A stretch of DNA of 64,000 bases, from positions 9,610,001 through 9,674,000 of the forward strand of contig CM060200.1 in the NCBI GenBank assembly GCA_030562195.1. Direction: 5' to 3'. The translations under genes were made by a program, and so were the position numbers. The DNA comes from Nipponacmea schrenckii (Eukaryota > Mollusca > Gastropoda > Lottiidae). This document shows positions 36,745 through 49,831 of the stretch, piece after piece (within the stretch, counting starts at the first letter, position 1; the number at the start of each line of letters is the position of its first letter). The notes beneath the pieces are model-generated. The model saw only the letters and a program-made list of their open reading frames with translations. It ran no database searches and was not told where the DNA came from.

Positions 36745-39154
36745 CCTATTCAGATGGATTGATTGTAAACAAGAAAATGACCTTAGTTATAGCCTATCTG
36801 CAATGTAAGCAAACATTAAAGAGGAATCGGATTGGGCCAGGAAGGCATAAATCGGATATGAGCTGAGCTGCTCTTCTCAAATGACGGAAAGATCAGACGT
36901 TCATGGTTTTGATCGGAATATGTTTTCCCAAATTTGCAGTACAAAGTACAAACTATTCAAGAGTAACAACTCTTGACAAACTTAATAAAAGCAGTAAAAA
37001 GAATTGTAAAGAGGTTTGTAGAAAAACTCTAAGTCTTGACGGAATCTCAGAAACCACAGGCGTATGAATTATACATATTGATGCTGTGTCTACACATACA
37101 AAATTTATAATAAAATTAAACCTCTTTACAGCCCCTTTAAAGACAAAATTTTCAACATTATCAAGGGTTGATATGGTCTTGATTTTATTTAGTCTTCAGA
37201 AGTACAAGAAATTCACGATAATCGCATAATAAGTTCAAAAATAGGCCTACCTCTATTCTCTATTTCTTCATATTATGTCTTTTCTACTTATCGCTAAGTC
37301 TCGAGAAACTTTATCGAAACCATTTCAAACACTCTTTCTACAATGAAGTTTAAAGACTACTACTAACTAGATTAGCTAAATATTTTCCGATTTGAATGAA
37401 TGGTGAAGCTGTAATGACTTAAAACATAGAAAGATGCATAACAGATAAGCAATGATTCTTCGATTCACATTGTAAAGACTTATACAACAACAATCTAACA
37501 ATAAGGGATAATAGGCGTTAGAAGAAACATAAAAATTTAATTTCACTCAAATTTTGACAATAACAGTAGGCTATGTTCCCATCAGTGTCATAACTAAACA
37601 TCAAAATCCCTTTAATATCGGATAAATCCACAAAATCAAGTACATGCAGTTAATTATAAAACGCTTAATACTACATTAAGCGATTTTCAAATTGTATATA
37701 TAAAGGGAAGTAACTCTAACATGTGGATTTTTACGCGTCCTTGACCCCTACTGTTGAATTGCACAATGATGTTTAAGCGTTGATGTCCCAGACGCTTTTA
37801 TTCTCAAACTAAATCGTCGCTTGCTCACTTTTTTTTAAAATTCCGAATATATTTTTATTGTCGCTTTTTAAAATTTGGTAACGTGTGGGATGCATACTTA
37901 TTTAACTAATACTCAATATTAAACACAAATATAAGCCTATTCTAACGGCTATTATCCCTTTAATTAGGCTAAAATTACAGACAATGAACAATTCCTTTTC
38001 TTGTATTACCGCATTTATTATGAAAAAGAATATGAAACGCAACAACGTGCTTATTAGAACCACTACGGACTACATATCTTCACAGTGTCAAGCTACTGCG
38101 AACTTTGTCTTCTTAAGCAAATTTACCTATGATACGGATTTCGTAAAACGTTGGCATTGTGAAGATGACTACACAACGTGACCTACTTTTAAAAACAGAT
38201 ATTTGGATTATTTATCATCATCATAATTTTACTTACTATTTATTAACTGAAATTTATATTATTTATTTATATATATTATCATTGATGACTAATAAAATGA
38301 TCCGAAATACAATTTTAAGTATGATTACAGTCAAATAATCCTTTATCAGTATTTGTTTAACTTGCTTCAAAAGCATTACAAAGGTGCGACTATGACACCA
38401 AAAGGAGCTAATTACCGACCGTCTTTGTAGATAAGTCTCGACTCCTGAACATTGTGGTGTTAGGGTGTATTGAGACGAGTGCACTGGCCTAAGTCACAGA
38501 ACAATAGATAAGCTTATTCTGCTTATTGGTTGTGTGAGAATTGATTATTAGTATAATGTTAGCTAAAAATAGACACACAAAGCACGCACACACATCATAA
38601 TCATAAACAGATACTCTGATATAAAGTATTTAGTATGAATGGCACCAGTCCTAAAATAAGAATTTCCTGAAATCTAACTTAGAAATTGATTAATATATTG
38701 ATATCACCAATCAAAATTTTTTGAAAGAAGTTTTTGTGGTGATTGAAATGACCGATTGTGTGTAAGAATTTGTTGGCCATAACATGGAATGAGTCGGTCA
38801 TATAAAAAATTTAAAGGAAAACATGTCATCCTATGAGAGGTTTGCAATTGTATAATAAGCATTAAATGGTAAATTTAAGTACATTCGTACGGTTCATATA
38901 AACCCCACCTCTCGAATAATTTCGTGTTTTTATTACCAATCGGCACTTGAACACGGGACTGACACCTTTTGTAACGACATTTTCACATCTCTTCGGCTGT
39001 TAAAAGAGGCATTTGTTTAGGAGGATGTAATTGTGACAATCGAGTTCGGTACATTTGTTGACGAATATTTTGTTTACACTTGGTGATTTTTGTTTGAAAA
39101 ATCCCACTCCGGTGATTCATTTTACCTCCCTGAGATTTGAAAGAAAGAAGAAAG
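36745..39154. other. Intergenic region between divergent NAT8-like and TBCA genes
   Basis: The promoters of both flanking genes should lie here. Open segments at 37984-38181, 38263-38484 and 38983-39264 show no recognisable domain. No tandem or inverted repeat was noticed. AT-rich throughout. Confidence 0.55.
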
Positions 39155-41216
39155 ATGGCTGACGGGCGAATTAGACAGATAAAAATTAAGACTGGTGTTG
39201 TCAAACGGTAGGCTTTAACAAAACTTAAAAGAAAATAAGGGTAGGGCCTATATCTATCACTCATCAGAAAGTGCCATGCATTAGGCTTTGGAAAGTTTCT
39301 TTCATCTAACCCTCTTTATATTGGAAAAGGCCTGCGAAGTATGAAAGGTGACAGCTACAGATATTATAAGTCAAAGAATAGGATTAGGCTTGGCCTTAAA
39401 TTAATAGTAATACTGTTGTTAGATTTGGAATTGGGAGAAGGGATATTGTGGAACAAATAGCCTACTTTATTGAGAAAATTAAGAAAACCACTGATAGGTT
39501 GAAAAGATGTTGTCTTGGCAGAGAAAAATTCACCATGGTGTGTAGTTAATATTTGCAGTGAGGCATTTTACCATCGAAATGAATAACAGTTGACAAATTT
39601 ATAAGATATTTTTTATATATCCTTAACATCAAGTATCTATTCTTTCAGAATTGCAAAGGAGAAGACAATGTATGAAAAGGAGGCTGAACAAATTGAAAAA
39701 AAGATTGAGAAAATGAAAACCGAGGGTAAAGATGAACATGATATAAAAAAACAGGTAATTAGGGGATACAGAGTTATTTATACATAATAAGTCAAAATAG
39801 TAAGTATGGTACGGTATGTAAAACTTTCTGCACCCATGGACCTGTAACCAGCCTATAATAGCAGGTCCCCCTTGTGAAAGTCATAGACTAAGAAATCTCC
39901 TGGATATTCTTCTCAGACCATTTGTTACTCAAATAAAGGGCTACCACAAAGGGTGTGGACATTTTCAATCATCTTCGTTACCATCCAATGTTTCACTAAA
40001 CACTTTCAATGTAACTTTGTTATACTTGATCATACCTTATGATTTGGGACTAAAAGTGTACAATTCTGGATGGAACATACCCAGATGAAATACACGAACA
40101 ATTTGGAATCATCATTCATACCACCAATGTCAAACTTTTATTCTGGCCTTATTTATATGATTATATATAGTTTAATTGATATAACCTTGCACATTATATA
40201 TTTTGGTCAAGATATTTGCTTTATACAAAACTCAAATGCATTTTTTTCTTGTGCTTTTCAGATGGAGGTGTTACAGGAGTCAAAAGCCATGGTGCCAGAT
40301 TCTTTAAAACGATTACGTAATGCCATAGATGATCTAACAAATGTTTTAGTAAGTGTTTGTGTCTGTTTGCAATCCCACCAACATCATTAAAACTGAGCAT
40401 ATTATGTCATTATTGCAAAAGTTGCTAAGAACACAGTCTGATTGAAAATTTGGAATGTTGCAAATCAATGCTATCAGTTTCAAATCCTCAAAAACATTGA
40501 AGTTTAACAAATTCATATTTATTTCATATCTTATTTGACAGAAAAATTTGTTGACAAAATGTTTTACTTTTAAAAAACTATATCTGACTTTCATATTTTG
40601 ATGTTTATGAGCAATGTGACAATATAGTGCAATAAGTAAAGTTAATGAAATATCCACTGATTATTTTTTTAGACAAATATCAAGTCTTACAGCTTCATGG
40701 GAATTTTAGAGTGTCAATAATGCATTATATCAATCTTTTCAAAGCAAATCGTTAAAAAAAGTCAAACATTAAATGTGACACTAAATCATACTAAACTTTG
40801 TATGGTTCTTACCTTTAAAAACTTTATATACCACCCAAACTTTGTTTATGTTTTTTAAATATCTTCCTTGACATATGAATTTTTTTTAAGGCTATAAGTT
40901 AACAACAAAGTCTTCATCATAATTACAGCCAATTTGAGGCCTTTAAATGTAATTTGAGTTGAAAGATAGAGTAGAGATTCAAAATGGTTGTGATCTACAC
41001 TTGTGTGTGTTCTTTCGATGTAAGATCCATACTTGGAAAAACAAAATGTGGACTATTATTTTAGGTCTGTGCTAGTGAATTCTGTTAAATAGTAGTATTT
41101 TACGCTTCAATCAATTTATTTTCTATTTTTAGGACAATGAAAAAGATTTAGAAGAAAATGAAGAATATAAAACTGCACAGACAGCTTTAACGGATGCCAA
41201 GGCAGTGATGGCTTAA
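39155..41216 (+). CDS. TBCA: Tubulin-specific chaperone A (tubulin cofactor A), 109 aa
   Basis: Four exons join in phase: 39155-39207, 39649-39754, 40262-40348 and 41133-41216. The protein begins MADGRIRQIKIKTGVVKR and continues with YEKEAEQIEKKIEKM and LQESKAMVPDSLKRL, the recognised TBCA three-helix-bundle sequence; the length matches the family (about 108). TBCA binds beta-tubulin intermediates during tubulin folding in the cytosol. The start is fixed by the conserved MAD N-terminus. The stop is followed 6 bases later by AATAAA (41223-41228). No odd features; orthology is very likely. Confidence 0.97.
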
Positions 41217-42505
41217 TGTTCAAATAAATTGATATTGATAATTATTTTATAATTTTGCACTTCTAAAGCAACCATTTTTTTTATTATTATCTGTTTAGAG
41301 CTCATACTGTGTATTGTATAGCTATCGCTTGTAATTTATTCGTATTTCAAAAATTATGAAGATGCAAGATAAATACTGTCTAGTCTTATGCTTAAAGCCT
41401 TGAGAACATTGTGTTGAAATTTTTAATTAGATACATGTATATCATTTCTGTTGGTGATTTGTTAACTAGGCAGTGTAAAGAAAAAAATTATCTATTGTAT
41501 CAATATAAATGTATTGTAGCTACAAGATGGGACAAAACTTTCATACAACTTGTTAATAAGTAAAAATCAAGGAAAAATTCAGGGTAATGCTATAATTAAA
41601 TGGATTTTTCATAATAAGCATTCCTTTTGAAGATGTTTACTTTACATCATTTTCTCTAAAATGTTGTTCCTTTCTTTATTATAAAAACTGTACACAATTT
41701 AGTCAGTATTTTTGTTTTCCAATGCTTTGCAAATATTAGTGGAGAGGCTGAATTCATTATTTGGTCATAATCCTTTTAAATTGGCAATCATCCATACAAT
41801 ATGGCGTGATACTAGAATTTCTATCTTCCAGTTGAAGCTTGAACCTTCTGATCAGACATCCAACTTGCACAGTCTAGGGGATCACAAGATACTCTCATAT
41901 CATCTTTTGGTGATGACCTTCCACAAGCAACATGATGCTAACTGATTGCACCACCTATAGAAGAGCAGCTGACTTTCCTGATAATTGTGCACATTTATGT
42001 CTCTAAAATTTCAGATATGCATCTGTTCAATGAGGGGGGAATAATCTATGAATTTCATTCTAGATTTCCATTACATCATAACATGCTTGACTGTCCTTGC
42101 TTATCCCCCCCTTTTCTTTGTTACTTGTCTTCAACTGCTTCAAACATGGGAAAAACCTTTGTTCATTTTTTATGATTCTGGCCATTATTCTCACTATGTG
42201 GTTGAGTGACCACAGATTTATTATCTGGATAATACAAATTTCATCCTACTCAATGACCCAATGTATCTTTTTAAAGGTGTCTTCCCAAAAGATATAATTT
42301 CAAAAGACATAATGGATAAAATATATAAAAAAAATTAGTTTGGGATTAAGAGGTGATCACATATCACCCATTGATAACTGGACTGGTCCAATTGAGATTA
42401 TCAAAGATTAAGTTAATTGAAGGGTTTTCCTATCTGATCTATTCCGTATGAAAATAAGTCAGCTTATGCATAGCTTGTATTCTTTGAAGTAAATGCTGAG
42501 CTTAA

Positions 42506-42688
42506 ATGGAAAATGGAAGCAGATTTTTATTATTTGATGATGGAATAGATGATAAAATGATAGCCTTTTCCACACAGAATCAATTGGAAGCGTTACAGTC
42601 AAGTGATATCATATATATGGATGGTACTTTTTCTGCATGTCCAGCTTTATGGAATCAACTGTACATTTTACACCTCATGAAGAGCTAG
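42506..42688 (+). pseudogene. MULE-type transposase fragment
   Basis: The 60-codon open stretch reads FLLFDDGIDDKMIAFSTQ, then LEALQSSDIIYMDGTFSACP and QLYILH. This matches the start of the MULE transposase domain, in which the pattern D-G-T-F...P...QLY.IH carries the first catalytic Asp; proteins of this kind often pair with a FLYWCH zinc finger. The frame stops directly after QLYILHLMKS, and I cannot find the rest of the domain in any frame downstream. It is therefore a broken remnant of a Mutator-like element or a domesticated copy. Terminal repeats were not found. Confidence 0.7.
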
Positions 42689-43765
42689 AGGTATTTGAAA
42701 TATCACCTATAGTTGTTCAATAACGAATAGAGACCAACTAAATTTCTTGACTTGGGTTTAGAAATGAATGGAGCATTACGCCATACTCTTTTGCACCATC
42801 TTTTTGTTTTTGGCAAATTCATACTTATTGCACAGCCTAAAGCTGTTATATTTAGATTCAAATACCACTTTTTTGAAGACCAACATAAATCTAATACTAA
42901 TCTACATAAGTTAAGAAAAAAATGACCAATGTATCGACATGTATAAAATCTATTGTCATCAATCTGTAAAGACCATTTGGATAATAGATGATTACGAAAG
43001 ATTTCTTTGTCCATTTTTTGACATCTGACAAGGGTGAGGAAAACGCCACAGGCTGCCGTACACAAAAAAGACCCAGTAAATCAATAAGGTATTAAGAGAT
43101 GTAATTACGTGTTGATTGATTACAGCTGTTTAATTACAGTTTAATTAGTTACAAAAAGGATACCAATTCCTTTGCTACCGTTTAAAAAAAAAATCACACT
43201 GGCACTATGTGCATAATATTTAATAGAAGTCTATAACTATACCCTCAAATTTGTTGTTTTAATTCTGATTGTAAATGTCAACATTATAAAATGGGCCGAA
43301 ACATCTCTGGTTTCCAGTCCTAGAACCGACAACAGTCGTGTCTAACTAGAAATGGTGATATTAGGATCGATACCAATTATCATAATAATGTACCCAAAAG
43401 ATTTTTTCGAATGGTTAGATTGGTTTTCACCAATACCCTGAATAAGGCCTATTAAATTAATAATTTCTATCTATCAATTTATTATGAAATACGAACTTAA
43501 GTCTGCTTATTACAGCCAAACCCTCAAATCCTACCTCCTCCCTACTTGATAAATGGCAAGGAGAGAACATCTCATGTTCACCCCGCCCAGGGGTGGCTCT
43601 GCTTAAAATTTCGCGGGAAAAGTAACCAATGAAAACAGTAAAATAATTCAGCATCAAATCTATACAATAACTTAGGTCTGGATATTCGAGGCACCTTATA
43701 CATTATAGTGCGCGCGCAGTTAACGCATGCGTACCAATGAACTTTTAGGAGCGTCTTTCTCTCTT

Positions 43766-43771
43766 TATAAA
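43766..43771 (+). promoter_or_regulatory. TATA box of the KH-domain gene
   Basis: TATAAA, 51 bases before the start codon at 43823. Transcription would start around 43796-43800, giving a very short leader. This suits a highly expressed housekeeping RNA-binding protein. Prediction from position only. Confidence 0.5.
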
Positions 43772-43822
43772 CCACGCTCTGCAAAGTTTTGTCACATGCT
43801 GCTTAACTTGTAATAACGCAAG

Positions 43823-45206
43823 ATGTCTTACGGAGCTGAACCATCAACCTTTTACGTTGGCCAGGAACATGTTGGAAGAATTATTGGCAAAGGTGGAAAC
43901 AGAATAAGAGAAATTCAGGTATGTATTTGCTTATTATTTTTGTCTGAAAGGTTAAACCTCAAGTCATGGATTAAATTTGGGTCAGCATGTTCATCATGCC
44001 GGTCGGTCTTTCTTTGTTAAATAATATTTGTCAATTGGGAGAAAAATGTCTATGTGTACGCCTGAACGCTTCAACGCTGAGTTTGAATTAATTGCTATTC
44101 TGATTAAATTGAATATAAAAGTTAATAATTGTGTTCTCTTTTATCATAAGAATTTGATTTGCGTAGATGTATATTCCAAAATGGTGGATTCCAATTGATT
44201 AAAATGGCTACCGCATTGTGAACACGTGGTGTCGACTGAAAATTGGAATTTTGATAATATGATTGCTTATAATAAGTTACATAGTTCTCTACTGCTAATT
44301 CTTTACAAAAAACCTTTCAGTTATTTTTTTTACAGAAACTGGACCCAGATTTGTCTTACTGATGAATATTTTTCATCCAAACTTTTTTACAGGGGCAGAA
44401 TATTGGAAGGAGACCATCTTGTTTGTCAAGATTATAGTCTGTTTCACTATTGTGCAGTTTGCAATGGTATGCTTGAGTAGGCTAATTAAAATTATGCCTT
44501 GTACTGGGTAAGAATGGGTAAGTTAGCGACTCAACCTGGCTCAATGCATAGATTAATAAAGATCTAGTACTAATTGTAATAGATGGAGTGAGTTTCGCTA
44601 ATTTTGTGTGGTTTGTGATGTGTATAACTTTTGAAAACAAATTGTTAATGTTGATGTGCTGCAATAATTGAAATAATTTATGTGGTATATTTGGAATATA
44701 TTCTCGATTAGTATTGATTGTTGAACAGATTTTCTTGGAAAATTATCAATTCTAGATGTAGAATAGTAATTCTGATACTTAGTAGCATCTGACACTGTAG
44801 CACATGGTCATTGGCGATATGTTGACCAATATGATAGTTGTCATAGATTCTGACTTCTTTATTTCAGGATGAAAGTAATTGTCAGATCAAGATTGAAAGT
44901 AGAAATAGTGATGTAGATGGAAAAGCCAGAGTTGATTTGACTGGTTCAGAATCCCAACAAGAGAAAGCCAAGAGTTTGATCTTAGAAATATGTGAGCAGA
45001 GTAGGGATGGTGGTTATGGGGGAAGAGGTGGCGGTGGAGGAGGACGAGGAGGCGGAGGGTATGGTAGACGTGAAGGTGGATATGGAGGTGGAGGACGTGA
45101 AGGTGGATATGGAGGTGGAGGACGCGACGGTGGCTATGGAGGTGGCAGATATGGAGGCGGAGGTGGTGGACGTGACAATTATGGTGGTGGAGGAGGTGGA
45201 TGGTAG
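43823..45206 (+). CDS. Single-KH-domain, glycine/RGG-rich RNA-binding protein, 144 aa
   Basis: Two exons, 43823-43918 and 44868-45206, join in phase 0. Residues about 8-77 are one KH domain with the GxxG loop IIGKGGNRI (GKGG at 22-25) and a following DESNCQIKIESR strand. The intron splits the domain immediately after the GxxG helix. Residues about 80-144 are almost entirely Gly, Arg and Tyr in repeats such as GGYGGGGREGG, ending in GGGGGW. Such low-complexity tails bind RNA and drive condensate formation. A TATA box at 43766 marks the promoter. The start at MSYGAEPSTF leads directly into the KH domain. It resembles hnRNP/FUBP-type KH repeats, but I do not recognise a specific orthologue. Confidence 0.9.
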
Positions 45207-45550
45207 ATGCCCCTCTTTCCCTTTTTCTTTTTTTCTAAATGTAATGACTATAAGACGCCTGCCACACCAATCTTCAGAACAGACCTATGTCTTGTTAATT
45301 GGACCAATATCCAGACTTTTTGTCAAGCAATAGGACTTGCTAGTGTTTTTTTTTGTATGATTTCTGACCAGTGATAAACGCGTATTTTAATTCCTGACTT
45401 GATAAATGACCTGAACTTTCAACAGTGGACACTGTTTTGTAATTAATAGAGTTGTCCCAACCAGAATTGTGTATATATACAGCTCGACTTTATAATCCTG
45501 AAAGGACAACTGCAAGTTAAAACAAATTTTAGTGGGACAATTTTTACTTA

Positions 45551-46046
45551 ATGAGCCTAACCTAAGATGCTAGCCATAATTATATCATTATCATATGCCA
45601 TTATACCTTGTATTCATTGTACAAATTTACATTGTTGGAAGTGACTCCTGAGTGTAAAAAGTTGTACATATAATTATAGTGCTAACTCATATGTGGATGA
45701 TAAATATCCAAACCATTGCCCGAAATAATTGCATCTGATCCTGATTGTGCTCATCCTTAACTGCTCCTGACAAACTTGATAATTCAGAATATTGACTCAG
45801 TATTTTATTTTCGAAATTGGTTTGAATTATCATTTAAACTGCCATGTCGTGACCTGAATAAATTTCTAAAGGCATTTTTTTTCTTTTACTTGCTTGATTG
45901 AATGGTGGGGTGCAATCAATGGCGATTGACTTTACCCCATTTATAATGTAGCCAATTATACAGTTGATGGGCGAAATATACTGTAAGGCTTAACCCTGTC
46001 GAATCTTTGCTCTATTCCTATTAAGAAATACATGTACCCACTTTAA
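45551..46046. repeat. 496-bp direct repeat, first copy
   Basis: Begins ATGAGCCTAACCTAAGATGC and ends CATGTACCCACTTTAA. By eye every base matches the second copy at 47195-47690, with a constant offset of 1644 and no indels. It covers much of the KH gene's 3' UTR, including its polyadenylation signal. Confidence 0.95.
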
Positions 46047-47194
46047 GGCTAGACAGTACACGAGAATTGGACAAAAATTTAAAAAAAATCAAAAATTACA
46101 TTTTCATAGTTTCAACTTATTTAATATCTTCTAAATACGATCAATCCATTTTATTTCTCAAAAACATTTATTTAGTTACTGAAAATCATGTTTTTATCTT
46201 CCTAACAACGACCAGAAAATGATTATTGTATAAAAATAACGCCAAAATAGACGTATTTTAAATGTCCATAACTTCTCCGACAATGTATTGGAAGCCATGT
46301 TGTTGATACCGGTTGAAAGCTGGTGATTGTGGCTATTTCCGTAAAAGGGAGATAACTCTGATTATTAATGCTAGCTCTGGTAATCACCGACAGAAGCCGA
46401 CTACAAAATACACGAGTAATACCATATTTGGAATGACCGAGTTCAATAGAATAAATAATTGAGGGCAATGAATATATAATGAGATAAATTTTGTATTGCG
46501 CATGTTTTATGCAGCGCCATCTATTAGTGAGCATGCGCACTTGGACAATAATGTAGACACGATCGGACTAGTCGCTACTGACATAGGAAAATGTTCAATG
46601 CGTGATAAACGAGTCTACGAATTTTTATGTACGGGACATTTACCGTATTTTCTTAGTTTTTTTTCGTAATTTTCTCATTTAAATGAACTTATTTCTTAAA
46701 AATGGTTAAAAAAAAACCCGGAATATGTGGTATTACTACGAGAAAAACAAAGAACAAACATAGTCAATGAATCATTGCAAGAAATAATAAATTCTGCTAT
46801 ATAGAAGTCAATACTAATAATACATGCTATGTTGTTCAATTGACAATGTTTCTGCTACTTCTACTACTAGTACAACTAGAGTTTTAAAGATAGAGCTGTC
46901 AAATTTTAACACATTAAAGTTTATATAATTATGATCAAATCCTCAATAGGATTCAAAGTCATATATAGAAAAGTTTTAAAAATAAAACACTTGAACTTCA
47001 AAGTCTTTTTTCTCATTTTGTAAAAAAATTGTTTTGAGCCATGATATCTCCCACAGTTTTCATCATAGAGATGTCAAATTTGGGCACAATAAAGCTCACT
47101 TGATTACCAAGAAATCTTCAGAAGGGATTTTGGATATCTATAATAGTTTTGAAAATATGAGCGTTTGAACGAATTTTGGGGAAAATTTTACTTC

Positions 47195-47690
47195 ATGAGC
47201 CTAACCTAAGATGCTAGCCATAATTATATCATTATCATATGCCATTATACCTTGTATTCATTGTACAAATTTACATTGTTGGAAGTGACTCCTGAGTGTA
47301 AAAAGTTGTACATATAATTATAGTGCTAACTCATATGTGGATGATAAATATCCAAACCATTGCCCGAAATAATTGCATCTGATCCTGATTGTGCTCATCC
47401 TTAACTGCTCCTGACAAACTTGATAATTCAGAATATTGACTCAGTATTTTATTTTCGAAATTGGTTTGAATTATCATTTAAACTGCCATGTCGTGACCTG
47501 AATAAATTTCTAAAGGCATTTTTTTTCTTTTACTTGCTTGATTGAATGGTGGGGTGCAATCAATGGCGATTGACTTTACCCCATTTATAATGTAGCCAAT
47601 TATACAGTTGATGGGCGAAATATACTGTAAGGCTTAACCCTGTCGAATCTTTGCTCTATTCCTATTAAGAAATACATGTACCCACTTTAA
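47195..47690. repeat. 496-bp direct repeat, second copy
   Basis: Exact match of 45551-46046. The 1148 bp between the copies is unrelated AT-rich sequence. The flanking bases differ (TTACTTA before the first copy, TTACTTC before the second), which places the boundaries. Confidence 0.95.
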
Positions 47691-48249
47691 AAAGATACAA
47701 CGGGGCAAGATTACATCTTCGTGATATGAAGTTGACACTTCATATTCTACATCAACCCAAACGCCTAGGAATGTTGCACTGTAGATATTTATTAAAATCC
47801 TAGCCATTTTTCACACTACACCCTATTCAATGTTTTCTCAATAAAATACATCTGTCGACATTGAGCCAAATGGAGTTTCCGTTTTATAGTAATAAAAAAA
47901 AGCATAACTGGATTCATAATTGAAATGTTATCTCCCTTGGCATGTTCATCAGAAATTAACATTGTAGAACCAAGTTGATTTCTATATTGATTTTGACCAA
48001 CGGAGAAACCAAGTCATTTGCAATTTCATTTCAACCCGCTATCAAGATTCATGCACAATATGCCTCGCTTATAGATGGCTTTTGAATTTATGATATTGAT
48101 TTTGACTAAATCATTTCAATATTTAATGTGAACCCATCTTTGTCTGAAAATACCTTAAGGGCAACACTGGAGCCTACTTATTGTTAGACCTCCATGATGT
48201 AGTTGTTTGCGTAGATTACCCAGAGCTTACTTTAAATCGTACTTCGTTG

Positions 48250-49030
48250 GGATCGATTTCGGAAAGGGGCGTTAGGGAACAGAGATAAACGGATGAATTG
48301 GGAAGGAGCGATGTGGGAAGACATCTGTTTTCCCTTTTATATACTAGTACCCCTTTTCAATTCAGAATTAACCCGGATGAAAATACAAAAACTTACATTA
48401 TAGACTACATTAATAGGCTTATTAGATTTTTACCTTGAAGTGAAGTCCACAGGACTTCGGAAAGGGCAAAAAAGAAATGGGGCGATAGGGAACTGAAATA
48501 TACGGGTGGAGTGGGAAGACATCTGTTTACCCTTTTATATACCCCTTTTCAATTCAGAATTAACCCGGATGAAAATACAAAAACTTACATTATAGACTAC
48601 ATTATTGGGCTTATTAGATTTTTACCTTGAAGTGAAGTTCACAGGACTTCGAAAAGGGCAAAAGAAATGGGGCGATAGGGAACTGAAATGTACGGGTGAA
48701 TTGGGAAGGAGCGATGTGGTTTCCCCTTTATATACCCCTTTCATTTCGGAATAAACCAGGAAGAAATTACAAAAACTTACATTATAGACTACATTAATAG
48801 GCTTATTAGAATTTTACCTTGAAGTGAAGTCCACAGGACTTCGGAAAGGGCAAAAAAGAAATGGGGCGATAGGGAACTGAAATATACGGGTGGAGTTGGA
48901 AGACATCTGTTTACCCTTTTATATACCCCTTTTCAATTCAGAATTAACCCGGATGAAAATACAAAAACTTACATTATAGACTACATTATTAGGCTTATTA
49001 GATTTTACCTTGAAGTAAAGTCCACAGGGA
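48250..49030. repeat. 192-bp tandem array, about four copies
   Basis: The phrase ACTTACATTATAGACTACAT recurs at 48391, 48583, 48775 and 48967, exactly 192 bp apart each time. Each unit also has TGAAGTGAAGTCCACAGGAC, containing a small palindrome GAAGTCCACAGGACTTC, and a GGGGCGATAGGGAA segment like that in the array at 23.8 kb. Confidence 0.95.
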
Positions 49031-49733
49031 CTGGTGACCTTTGAACATGTGTCATTGTTAACACACGAATTCTTTTGTTTTCTAGTGATAGAATCAACAA
49101 TCGCAATTATACAATTGAGTGAATTGGGAATATTTTAACATCCTTACAAAAAAAAGTGTAGACAATTTCCGACAAGCATTCAAAATACCTTCAAAGACCG
49201 GCTTTGTTCTTTTAAAGGGGCTCGCCCATTAAATACAATTTTTATAATAGTTAAGTTTGTAAAAAAAAATCAATTAGTTTATTTCAAATCGTACAGTTTA
49301 TTTGGTATTCAATGTTTTTTGATATACCATAGTCACAATTTAAATCTACTTCCAACACCAATGATACAAACCAAATGATTGAAGTCACGTTGAATTGATT
49401 TGTGGGAGATTATCTTTAAGTTTTCAGCATCTGGAGATAGACTAACTATATAAATAAATACACTGGGTGCCTAATTGTATCCTGTTAGTGGATAACAAGG
49501 GTAGAAAGTCTATTTGTGAGAAATATAATACGAATATATACATGAGTAAGATATTAACTCTGTTCTCTTGTATAGTGTGAAATGACTGTTTGGCCTAAAC
49601 TAGAATATCTTCACTCGTGTTGTTGCTCTTCCAAGATTTATCGTCTTTTCGACCCACTAACATGCAGCCGACAAACAGGAAAAATACTCAGTTCAGTTAA
49701 ACAAGTTTAAGTAAATGACAAAATAACAAGTTG

Positions 49734-49740
49734 TATAAAA
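49734..49740 (+). promoter_or_regulatory. TATA box of the GAS1-like gene
   Basis: TATAAAA, 91 bases before the start codon at 49832. It predicts transcription from about 49765 and a leader of roughly 65 bases. Positional prediction only. Confidence 0.4.
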
Positions 49741-49831
49741 GGAAAGAACGCAAAATGTGGGAGAGGTGAATTTCTATGCTACAACCGTTTTATTATTACA
49801 ACTTTATTGATGTCGTTGTAAGGAATGTAGA

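Larger units (their letters stand above)
41217..43822. other. Intergenic region with a transposon fragment
   Basis: Holds the 3' flank of TBCA, the MULE fragment at 42506-42688, and the promoter of the KH-domain gene (TATA box at 43766). An open segment on the minus strand at 42703-43065 has no recognised domain. No further genes are supported. Confidence 0.6.
45207..49831. other. 3' flank of the KH gene with duplication and tandem array
   Basis: Contains the KH gene's 3' UTR, with an AATAAA near 45857, an exact 496-bp direct duplication (45551-46046 and 47195-47690), and the 192-bp tandem array at about 48250-49030. The open segment at 46223-46540 on the minus strand has no recognisable domain. 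The stretch ends with the promoter of the GAS1-like gene. Confidence 0.7.

Noticed and set aside
42703..43065. 120-codon minus-strand frame next to the MULE fragment
   Set aside because: No recognisable domain, and it is not in frame or strand with the transposase fragment.
44992..45333. A 113-codon Val/Glu/Asp-rich frame overlapping the KH gene
   Set aside because: It is the shifted reading of the GGN-rich RGG region of the KH protein.
46223..46540. 105-codon minus-strand frame between the duplicated blocks
   Set aside because: No domain, no splice signals, and composition like the surrounding noncoding DNA.
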